A stretch of 23,288 nucleotides of DNA from SVTX01 sp045658225 (GTDB lineage Bacteria; Bacillota; Clostridia; Oscillospirales; CAG-272): the NCBI GenBank assembly GCA_045658225.1, contig JAZOUO010000099.1, positions 1 to 23,288 of the forward strand. Direction: 5' to 3'. The notes beneath the pieces were generated by a model, which saw only the letters and a list, made by a program, of their open reading frames with translations, was not told where the DNA came from and made no database searches. Position 1 is the first letter of the stretch. Each line of letters starts with the position of its first letter. Below, piece by piece: positions 6,751-12,837 of the stretch. The translations under genes and the position numbers were made by a program.

Positions 6751-7596
6751 TCAATTTGCATTTTTTATTCTGTATGCTTGTGCGCGTCCTATGTTTCCGC
6801 ATTCTTCCACAAGGTCAAGTCCGCACAGCGTTTTTACCATAGAATAAGCATCCATTCCGTATATTTTGGCGTGCTGTGAGTAATCCTTTACTGTGAAGAC
6901 GTCGGGCAGGGATTCGGGCAAAAAATATTTGTAATCTTCGCGGGATTTGAACAAATACGCGCCGAGGAGCGACATGGGAATCAGCTCGTATTTTTGCAGT
7001 CTTCTGCCTCGCTTTTGAGGCTTGACGTACTGTTCTGCTTCCATCATAAGCACCATTAGCGAAAAACGTGGATTTTGCAGAAAGCTCCTGAAAAAGTAAA
7101 GCTCGCCTGCTATATCCTCGACTCTGCCGTGGCGCGAGGATTTTCTGCGTCCCGAAATTTTGCCGTCGTCGCCTATTTTGCTGATCCATTTTGTCTGTGC
7201 TATTGGGTGAATTACGACCACTCGGTAGGATGTATTTTCAAGTATCCACTCTATTTTGTCGCGCAAGGGGAAAAAGCCGCCTGTCTGTATCTCGTATATA
7301 GTATCTCCGTTGAGAATGTCGGCTACGTATTTGCGATTTTTTGTATTTTCTTGATTTTTAGGAATATAAAGGGGAGAGTCCTGTATCTTTATCTCGTGCT
7401 TGCTCTCGTCGGGGCAGATGAAGGTCTTGAGTGCGGAGTGCATCTGCTTTTCTCCAAGTCTACCGATGCCGTCGTATTCGTCGCTCATCGCAGCGTCAAG
7501 TGACGCGGATTTCATAAGATTGTCAAGAATTATTTTTCGAAAGCGTCTTGTGTCGCGCTCTGATAACTCAAAGTACGCTTTTCCTTGATCTTCCAT
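6751..7596 (-). CDS. Conserved Clostridia protein with nuclease-like core and C-terminal winged-helix-like region
   Basis: I start at 7596 because AAAGGAG precedes this ATG, giving 281 residues. An upstream in-frame start would add 27 residues across the promoter. Residues 48-104 show GEKQMHSALKTFI, an ESKHEIKI strand, then YVADILNGDTIYEIQTGG. The spacing E49, D93, E102-x-Q104 resembles a PD-(D/E)xK fold with Gln in place of the usual Lys. YRVVVIHPIA (124-133) continues the core. The C terminus (about 225-281, LPDVFTVKDYSQHAKIYGMD onward) resembles a winged helix. I recall similar proteins as unnamed conserved genes in Clostridia. No function is known to me. Activity, substrate and any DNA binding are inferences. 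It is transcribed alone, divergently from spoIVB. Confidence 0.7.
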   Translation of the reverse strand: MEDQGKAYFELSERDTRRFRKIILDNLMKSASLDAAMSDEYDGIGRLGEKQMHSALKTFICPDESKHEIKIQDSPLYIPKNQENTKNRKYVADILNGDTIYEIQTGGFFPLRDKIEWILENTSYRVVVIHPIAQTKWISKIGDDGKISGRRKSSRHGRVEDIAGELYFFRSFLQNPRFSLMVLMMEAEQYVKPQKRGRRLQKYELIPMSLLGAYLFKSREDYKYFLPESLPDVFTVKDYSQHAKIYGMDAYSMVKTLCGLDLVEECGNIGRAQAYRIKNAN

Positions 7597-7637
7597 ACAT
7601 ACACACTCCTTTCCTATTATATAATAACTACAAAATA

Positions 7638-7665
7638 ATTTTATCACAAAAAAAGAATTTGTCAA
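7638..7665 (-). promoter_or_regulatory. Sigma-A promoter of the 281-residue gene
   Basis: On the minus strand TTGACA (7660-7665) is followed after 16 bases by TAAAAT (7638-7643), about 42 bases upstream of the ATG at 7596. A -35 identical to consensus with a near-consensus -10 suggests vegetative expression. Confidence 0.75.
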
Positions 7666-7765
7666 CTCAAAGTTCAATAATTGTTAAACATAAACGAGGG
7701 CTGACAACTAAAAATAATAGTGTGGTCAGGTGACTGCAATCAAGAGGGAAAAGGAATATTTTATT

Positions 7766-8827
7766 ATGATACAGTATAAAAACAAGCGTTTTGCTTACTC
7801 GGCAATATGTCTGTTTTTGTGTCTGATTTTTGCGCTTGCGTCAAGTATGGGAGTTGCTGCAGGCGCGGCAAAGCCCCAGGGTAAGTATGAGGGACTTAAG
7901 CTCATACCCGGCGGGCAGACGTTTGGAGTTAAGTTCAACACGGCAGGTATAACAGTCGTAGGATTTTGCGATGTGGACACAAAAAGCGGAAATATTTGTC
8001 CTGCATCTTTGGCGGGACTTAAAGAGGGAGATATAATAAAAGAGATAAACGGCCAAGTGCCCAAGGACGCAAACCATTTTATATCTCTGGTGGATCAGTC
8101 GTCGGGCAAGAGCGTTAGTGTGACCTTCACACGCGCGGGTGTGGAGAAAACGGCAAAGCTTTCGCCTAAATACTCGGTTTCCGAGGGTAAATACAAGGTT
8201 GGACTATGTGTGCGCGACAGTGGTGCGGGAATAGGAACTGTCACCTATATTTATCCCGAAACATATTCATTTGCAGGTCTCGGGCACGGTATATGTAGCG
8301 CGGACAGCGGAAGACTCGTGCAGATGACACGCGGCGTTGTGACTGATGTGACAGTCAGCGGTGTCAAGCGCGGAGTCTCGGGCGTGCCGGGTGAGATAAA
8401 GGGAGTTTTCGGCAGTGACAAAGTTGGAACTCTGGTAGGGAACACCGAGTGCGGTGTTTACGGAATGTTCTCGGAGTGTCCCAAGGACGCGGCGCAGGCT
8501 ATTCCTGTGGGCTTGAGAGGAGATGTAAAGGCGGGCAGCGCGTATATCTTATGTACGCTTGACGGCGCGGGCGCGTGCAAGTATAACATTGAAATAAGCT
8601 CTGTAAGATATGAGGAAAAGACGTCCAAGTGTTTCACCGTGACGGTGACAGACCCAAAGCTCATTGAGAAAACAGGCGGAATAGTGCAGGGAATGTCAGG
8701 ATCGCCTATCATTCAGAACGGCAAGCTTGTCGGCGCTGTGACGCATGTTATGATAAATGACCCCACCGTCGGCTACGGCATATTTATAGAAAATATGCTG
8801 GACAATATGCCCGAGGTGCTGAGGTAA
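7766..8827 (+). CDS. spoIVB: SpoIVB-family serine peptidase (stage IV sporulation)
   Basis: SpoIVB is secreted from the forespore and cleaves SpoIVFA, releasing pro-sigma-K processing in the mother cell. The product has 353 residues. Residues 8-33 are a hydrophobic export or anchor segment, about 42-130 form a PDZ domain (AGLKEGDIIKEINGQ), and the S55 peptidase domain follows, with GLGHGI (His164) and GGIVQGMSGSPI (serine at 311/313), the family signatures. An aspartate at 296 precedes the serine motif at about the expected distance. I use ATG 7766 with AAAAGGA upstream. A GTG at 7730 lacks a proper ribosome binding site. It stands alone here, not beside recN and spo0A, where spoIVB usually lies. 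No clear sigma-F/G promoter was found. Confidence 0.9.
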   Translation: MIQYKNKRFAYSAICLFLCLIFALASSMGVAAGAAKPQGKYEGLKLIPGGQTFGVKFNTAGITVVGFCDVDTKSGNICPASLAGLKEGDIIKEINGQVPKDANHFISLVDQSSGKSVSVTFTRAGVEKTAKLSPKYSVSEGKYKVGLCVRDSGAGIGTVTYIYPETYSFAGLGHGICSADSGRLVQMTRGVVTDVTVSGVKRGVSGVPGEIKGVFGSDKVGTLVGNTECGVYGMFSECPKDAAQAIPVGLRGDVKAGSAYILCTLDGAGACKYNIEISSVRYEEKTSKCFTVTVTDPKLIEKTGGIVQGMSGSPIIQNGKLVGAVTHVMINDPTVGYGIFIENMLDNMPEVLR

Positions 8828-8831
8828 TAAA

Positions 8832-8858
8832 AAAGCCAACGGATGTTCCGTTGGCTTT
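8832..8858. terminator. Bidirectional terminator after spoIVB
   Basis: AAAGCCAACGGA (8832-8843) and TCCGTTGGCTTT (8847-8858) form a perfect 12-bp stem with a 3-base loop, located 4 bases after the spoIVB stop and just past the end of the convergent membrane-protein gene. Confidence 0.88.
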
Positions 8859-8862
8859 ATGT

Positions 8863-9429
8863 TTACTTGTTTGTTTTATCCGACGAATTTGTGTCGAAGT
8901 TCATTTCGCTGTCCATGACTACGAGGCCACGGTCGGTAAGATAGTGCTTATGCGTTATGATCCATGATATTATGTCCGCCAGTGTATAGAGCGCAACGGC
9001 TACCAACAGCGTGAGTGTACTTGAGAGCAATGCCACGGGGATTGCCTTTGCGCCGCCTGCTCGTATGGTGGGGATAATAACCGTGGGTATTAGATATACA
9101 CCGATAAGAGTCACCGCTACCAGTACGTCACCCCAAAGTTCAGGGGATCGGAGAGTATATATAATGTCTTTGCCGAGGTTTAGCTTGTCATACGGCACGC
9201 TGCGGTTGTAAGCCTTGAATTTGTCGTTGTCATTGGCTCTGTAATATGTTGCGGCGTAGAATAGTATTATCGCGGGAATACCTACTATCACCAGCAATTG
9301 AACAATCGGATGCTCCCGAAAGAAATTTGATAATGTCACAAGCAGAGTATCGCCTAGAAGCAATATTGCGTACATAATAAGGGCGTAGATTATACCGCGC
9401 TTAAGCTTTTTGAGATATAGCTTTCCCAT
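8863..9429 (-). CDS. Four-helix membrane protein, last gene of the flotillin operon
   Basis: With the start at 9429 (AAAGGAG 5 bases upstream) the product has 188 residues. Hydrophobic segments lie at about 12-34, 41-62, 100-120 and 128-155, separated by a charged loop (63-98), and the C-terminal tail is polar. It follows the flotillin gene by 81 bases on the same strand and ends at the shared bidirectional terminator, so it is probably the last cistron. Proteins encoded with flotillins are often membrane clients or partners, but no family or activity is recognised here. A stem-loop between it and the flotillin gene may set its level independently. Confidence 0.7.
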   Translation of the reverse strand: MGKLYLKKLKRGIIYALIMYAILLLGDTLLVTLSNFFREHPIVQLLVIVGIPAIILFYAATYYRANDNDKFKAYNRSVPYDKLNLGKDIIYTLRSPELWGDVLVAVTLIGVYLIPTVIIPTIRAGGAKAIPVALLSSTLTLLVAVALYTLADIISWIITHKHYLTDRGLVVMDSEMNFDTNSSDKTNK

Positions 9430-9454
9430 AGGAGCTCCTTTCTTTTTTATAACA

Positions 9455-9485
9455 AGGCAGTCGCAGAGCATCTATGCGGCTGCCT
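9455..9485 (-). promoter_or_regulatory. Intercistronic stem-loop between flotillin and the four-helix gene
   Basis: AGGCAGTCGCA (9455-9465) pairs with TGCGGCTGCCT (9475-9485) over 11 positions with one G-U pair. No strong T-run follows on the minus strand, so it is more likely an mRNA processing or stabilising element, or a partial terminator, than a full terminator. Confidence 0.5.
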
Positions 9486-9510
9486 GCTGCTTTTATGGAC
9501 AATATTTAAC

Positions 9511-10905
9511 TTACTGATCTGCAGGAGTGATTTCTTCTACGCTATCCTCTGCCTTTTTGCCGAGAATAGAGGGGAGCTGCATTCCTGCCATTGAGAACAT
9601 CTCGTCAAGAGGGGGAACAGACTTCATCATACCCGAGATAAAGTTTGCGGTAGAGGTCTTTCCGTTTGCGGACTGACCGTTATCCCAGACAGTCACCTTA
9701 TCGATCTTTATGTTCTTTATAGCGTCAACCTGAACTCTCATAAGGTCTTCAAGCTTATCTGCTACAAGGAGACGGAGCGCGGCATCGGGGTCTCCGCCCG
9801 CGGACTTAACCACCTCTGCAAGACCCGCAGCCTGCTTTTTGAGTATTTCTTCAACACCGCGAGCTTCTGCCTGCATCTTTGCGTATATTGCGTCAGCCTC
9901 ACCCTGCGCGCGTATACGCGTTTCCTCAGCCTCAGCCTCTGCCGCAAGCTCGAGCTCTCTCTTTCTCGCCTCGGCGCGAACAATTATGTCAGCCTCAAGA
10001 GTTGCCTGCTCCTTGGAGCGTCTTGCAAGCTCTGCTGCTTGCTCAGCCGCATAAGATTCCTCGAGCGCCTTTGCTGCCTGTATTTTTTCTGCGGTGGTTG
10101 CGATCTTTCTTGCCTCTGCCTCTTTTTCCTTAAGAGCCGCATCGGACATAGCGATCTTCATCTTTGCTTCGTTTTCACCCTGGATAGCTACCGAGTTTGC
10201 CTCCGCGACCTTGATTCTCTGATCCATCTGCGCATTTGCCTCACCGATAGAACCGTCTCTCTCCTGCTCGGCAACGCTCTTTTTCGCGTCGTTTATAGCC
10301 TTTGCAGCAGCCTCCTTACCCAAAGCTGCGATATATCCGGACTCATCGGTAATATCGGTCACGTTTGCGTTTATAAGACGTAGACCTATCTTTTTTAGTT
10401 CGGTTTCAACGTTTGAGCTTACAGCTGCGAGGAACTTATCTCGGTCGGTATTTATTTCCTCAATATCCATAGTCGCAATAATAAGACGGAGCTGACCGAA
10501 TATAATATCTCTTGCAAGCTCCTGTATTTCGGACATCTGAAGACCGAGAAGTCTTTCAGCCGCGTTCTGCATAACGCCCGGCTCCGTGGAGATACCTACG
10601 GTAAAGCGGGAGGGAACGTCAATACGAATATTCTGGCGTGTCAGTGCGTTCTTAAGGTCAACCGATATGGATATGGGAGTGAGGTCAAGATAAGCATACG
10701 ACTGGAATACGGGGATAACGAACTCTGCGCCACCGTGGATACACTTTGCGCTTCTGTTTGTTCCGTCGCTATTCTTACCTATCGAACCGTAGATGACCAT
10801 GATCTTATCCGAGGGACATTTCTTGTATCTTGAGCATATCCATGCGATAAAGGATACAAGTATCAGGGCTACTGCACAAATCAAAAAGATAATTGCGGGA
10901 TTCAT
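9511..10905 (-). CDS. Flotillin (SPFH/band-7 membrane-microdomain scaffold)
   Basis: Flotillins assemble on the cytoplasmic face of bacterial membranes and organise functional microdomains. The product has 464 residues. Residues 4-24 are an N-terminal hydrophobic segment, about 28-200 the SPFH domain (SDKIMVIYGSIGKNSDGTNR onward, with VPSRFTVGISTEPGVMQNAA), and 205-370 a long Glu/Ala-rich coiled coil with repeats such as EAEARKIATTAEK and AEAEETRIRAQGEADAIYAK, as in YuaG/FloT. The C-terminal oligomerisation region follows. GGAGG lies 7 bases before the ATG. It is encoded 29 bases after an NfeD-like gene, the same pairing as yuaF-yuaG of Bacillus subtilis. Length and domain order are normal. 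I withhold a symbol because floT and floA types are not cleanly separated by eye, though the coiled coil and NfeD partner favour the FloT type. Confidence 0.9.
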   Translation of the reverse strand: MNPAIIFLICAVALILVSFIAWICSRYKKCPSDKIMVIYGSIGKNSDGTNRSAKCIHGGAEFVIPVFQSYAYLDLTPISISVDLKNALTRQNIRIDVPSRFTVGISTEPGVMQNAAERLLGLQMSEIQELARDIIFGQLRLIIATMDIEEINTDRDKFLAAVSSNVETELKKIGLRLINANVTDITDESGYIAALGKEAAAKAINDAKKSVAEQERDGSIGEANAQMDQRIKVAEANSVAIQGENEAKMKIAMSDAALKEKEAEARKIATTAEKIQAAKALEESYAAEQAAELARRSKEQATLEADIIVRAEARKRELELAAEAEAEETRIRAQGEADAIYAKMQAEARGVEEILKKQAAGLAEVVKSAGGDPDAALRLLVADKLEDLMRVQVDAIKNIKIDKVTVWDNGQSANGKTSTANFISGMMKSVPPLDEMFSMAGMQLPSILGKKAEDSVEEITPADQ

Positions 10906-10934
10906 AATTTTTCCTCCATTTATTAGATTAGTTG

Positions 10935-11582
10935 TTATTTCTTTCTTACTATAAGTGTGGTCTGACCGCTGACGCCAATGACTATAACCTCGCTTCCGGT
11001 GGGAAGGGGATTTTCGTCATCAGTCACTGCATCGCGCTCTACGTACGCACCTTGAAGCATAAGATGGATTTTGCCTATACCTCCACGAGATGCGGGGATC
11101 GTAAGATGAACCACACCCGACGAGCCGACAGCATTTCTGTTGTCGATATTTCCGTCGCCGCGAAGCTTCATTACAGCGCGGATGAGTACCGCTATGAAAA
11201 ACATCATACACAATCCGCACACTACAGCTACGGGTAATGTGATATACAGAGCAATGCCTCCCGAGGACATTGCGAGTCCCACCCAGCCGAAAATTACGAG
11301 AAATGCTATAATGCCTCTGAAGGTGAACAGGCGCAAGCCGTCCATTCCCGCGTCATCGGGAAGCTCGTCAATATCTCCGTCTCCGAAAACTCCGTCGGTG
11401 ACATCCGTCTCAATATCGTCGGCAATTTCCGCTTCTCCAATGCCGTCAACGTCGGAATCGTCTCCGATACCAATAAACATCAGTATCGTCTGTATAAGAA
11501 GAATGAGAGTAGAGGGAATTGCAATGCACGCAAATATCTGCGCTGCAAGACCTATTGAGTTCCACCATTCGATTATAAACAT
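10935..11582 (-). CDS. NfeD-like membrane protein (YuaF type), flotillin partner
   Basis: The product has 215 residues. Hydrophobic segments lie at about 9-38, 85-104 and 108-136. Between the first two is a very acidic loop (39-82, rich in Asp and Glu). Residues about 145-215 form the NfeD-type OB-fold domain, with GSSGVVHLTIPASRGGIGKI and LPTGSEVIVIGVSGQTTLIV. NfeD proteins are encoded next to flotillins or stomatins and are thought to work with them. This protein lacks the long protease domain of the larger NfeD class, matching the short YuaF type. The start follows AAAGGGTG. The gene lies 37 bases after the DUF1836 gene. The acidic loop is unusually dense and may face outside or bind cations, which is inference. 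Confidence 0.82.
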   Translation of the reverse strand: MFIIEWWNSIGLAAQIFACIAIPSTLILLIQTILMFIGIGDDSDVDGIGEAEIADDIETDVTDGVFGDGDIDELPDDAGMDGLRLFTFRGIIAFLVIFGWVGLAMSSGGIALYITLPVAVVCGLCMMFFIAVLIRAVMKLRGDGNIDNRNAVGSSGVVHLTIPASRGGIGKIHLMLQGAYVERDAVTDDENPLPTGSEVIVIGVSGQTTLIVRKK

Positions 11583-11619
11583 AATATCACCCTTTCTTGA
11601 TAATTACTTGTGGTAGATT

Positions 11620-12174
11620 TTAATTCAGTGTTGAAAATATTTCGTCAGCCTTTTTGCGTAGTCCTGCCGCGGCGTGAGCGTAAAGCATTATCTGAAGGAT
11701 TTTGGAAATTCTCTTTTGCGCATCGGCATCATTTTTTGCGTATCCTGATGCGGCAAGGTCAGACGCCGCAAGAACAGAGCTTTTGTTTGATAAGTCTATT
11801 CGGTTTTCAGCCAGAAGGTCTACGTACGTGTGGTAAAGCTCGTCGGCAGAAATAAGATCGTCGCTTTCGTCATCAAGTACGCCACTGATAACACGGATAA
11901 GGTCACAAATTTTTTCTATCTGCAAAGCCTCCCTAAGCATATTTATGATGACTATTCTTGAAAATTGATTGCGCGAGTAAACTCTTTTCTTCGGCGAGCC
12001 AACAAATCCTCGCTTTACCCAGTTCTGAATCAAGTACGGCTCAAGTCCCGTCATGAGCGAGACCTGCGAGAGTGTAAGACCTCCCGTGGCAAATATTCCG
12101 TCGAATAATTGGCGCGAGCTTGATTTTTTCAGCTCAAGAACCTCTATGGTTGTTCCCGGAAAAGTGGTTGACAT
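11620..12174 (-). CDS. DUF1836 protein, MerR-like DNA-binding regulator candidate
   Basis: Start 12174 is set by AGGAGG upstream, and the product has 184 residues. Residues 32-70 read LTLSQVSLMTGLEPYLIQNW, then VKRGFVGSPKKRVYSRNQ, a MerR-style helix-turn-helix and wing that ends with the DUF1836 signature YSRNQFSRIVIINMLREAL. Residues 86-184 are helical and may dimerise. DUF1836 proteins are widespread in Firmicutes and lack a settled function. Here the gene is first in the flotillin operon, and its own promoter has a 16-bp palindrome in the spacer, which suggests autoregulation and control of the whole operon. Neither target nor ligand is known to me. Confidence 0.8.
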   Translation of the reverse strand: MSTTFPGTTIEVLELKKSSSRQLFDGIFATGGLTLSQVSLMTGLEPYLIQNWVKRGFVGSPKKRVYSRNQFSRIVIINMLREALQIEKICDLIRVISGVLDDESDDLISADELYHTYVDLLAENRIDLSNKSSVLAASDLAASGYAKNDADAQKRISKILQIMLYAHAAAGLRKKADEIFSTLN

Positions 12175-12198
12175 TTTTTCACCTCCTGTTCTGCTATT

Positions 12199-12227
12199 AT
12201 TATAGCACACGGTCACGTGACCGTCAA
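12199..12227 (-). promoter_or_regulatory. Sigma-A promoter of the DUF1836-flotillin operon with palindromic operator
   Basis: On the minus strand TTGACG (12222-12227), a 17-base spacer and TATAAT (12199-12204) form a strong promoter. The perfect 16-bp palindrome ACGGTCACGTGACCGT (12209-12224) fills most of the spacer and overlaps the -35 box, so a bound dimer would block RNA polymerase or distort the spacer as MerR proteins do. Confidence 0.88.
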
Positions 12228-12305
12228 GAGGGAATTAATGATTTTTTAAATTTCTCTATTTTGCATATTTTCAAATATTTGTTTTTGAGGGGTTTATACA
12301 AAAAA

Positions 12306-12336
12306 CGGCAGGCTTTGACGCCTGCCGAGTTTTTTG
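12306..12336. terminator. Terminator of the XRE gene, bidirectional
   Basis: CGGCAGGC (12306-12313) pairs with GCCTGCCG (12320-12327) across a 6-base loop. Six As precede it (a T-run for the minus strand) and a T-run follows it. It lies immediately after the minus-strand stop at 12339. Confidence 0.85.
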
Positions 12337-12338
12337 TT

Positions 12339-12665
12339 TCACAGATTGTTATTTGTCATTTTAATGATTTCCAAAACAAATTTTCTTTTCTTTGGGTCTA
12401 ATTTTCTTATCTCATTTATGATTTCGGACTCCATATATTCGTTGGATTTCAGAGCGCTTTCGGACACGAAAAACGCCACGTCGCAGTTCAGAATTGATGA
12501 AATTGCGCCGAGCAGATCAAGGCTTATCTTGGTTATTCCGCGCTCTATCTGACTGACGTATCCAATGGAAACGTTCAGACGTTCAGCCAATGCTTCCTGC
12601 GTCATTCCTTGCGTCTTTCTTTCGCGTTTGATTCGTTCTCCAATCAGTTTATAATCAATATTCAT
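12339..12665 (-). CDS. XRE-family transcriptional regulator, 108 residues
   Basis: Residues 7-65 form a Cro/C1 helix-turn-helix: IGERIKRERKTQGMTQEALA, then ERLNVSIGYVSQIERGITKI with recognition helix VSIGYVSQIERG, then SLDLLGAISSILNCDVAFF. A short helical C terminus (75-108, ending KKRKFVLEIIKMTNN) may dimerise. AAAGGAG supports the start at 12665. It is divergent from a solute-binding lipoprotein gene, and its upstream region carries TTGTAT-N7-ATACAA (12685-12703), a plausible self-operator. No sensor domain is visible, so it may respond to a partner protein. A role in controlling the divergent lipoprotein gene is inferred. Confidence 0.85.
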   Translation of the reverse strand: MNIDYKLIGERIKRERKTQGMTQEALAERLNVSIGYVSQIERGITKISLDLLGAISSILNCDVAFFVSESALKSNEYMESEIINEIRKLDPKKRKFVLEIIKMTNNNL

Positions 12666-12684
12666 AAGCGCTCCTTTCACTATC

Positions 12685-12703
12685 TTGTATGTATAGAATA
12701 CAA
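12685..12703. promoter_or_regulatory. Inverted repeat TTGTAT-N7-ATACAA, candidate XRE operator
   Basis: TTGTAT (12685-12690) and ATACAA (12698-12703) are exact reverse complements, about 20 bp upstream of the XRE start. The half-site TTGTA recurs as TTGTATTACAA (12773-12783) over the -10 of the divergent lipoprotein promoter. Confidence 0.5.
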
Positions 12704-12727
12704 CATAAACAGCTAAACAAGAAGATA

Positions 12728-12753
12728 CTAATAAGTAAATATTTAGTTATTAG
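12728..12753. promoter_or_regulatory. 26-bp near-perfect palindrome next to the lipoprotein promoter
   Basis: CTAATAAGTAAAT (12728-12740) and ATTTAGTTATTAG (12741-12753) are reverse complements at 12 of 13 positions and abut directly. The palindrome ends 2 bases before the -35 box at 12756, a typical activator or repressor position. Confidence 0.65.
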
Positions 12754-12755
12754 TG

Positions 12756-12784
12756 TTGACAAATTGAAAATATTGTATTACAAT
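12756..12784 (+). promoter_or_regulatory. Sigma-A promoter of the solute-binding lipoprotein gene
   Basis: TTGACA (12756-12761), a 17-base spacer and TACAAT (12779-12784) form a near-consensus promoter. The -10 is covered by the TTGTATTACAA inverted repeat. Confidence 0.88.
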
Positions 12785-12837
12785 TATCATATACCATAGC
12801 GTTGGATAGACAAATAAATGATAAAGGAGAACACGTT

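Noticed and set aside
7730..7765. GTG start for spoIVB at 7730
   Set aside because: It lacks a spaced ribosome binding site, while ATG 7766 has AAAAGGA upstream and gives a normal export-type N terminus.
12272..12281. CAAATATTTG palindrome between the DUF1836 promoter and the XRE terminator
   Set aside because: A 10-bp AT-rich palindrome is expected by chance in such sequence, and it is not near a promoter.
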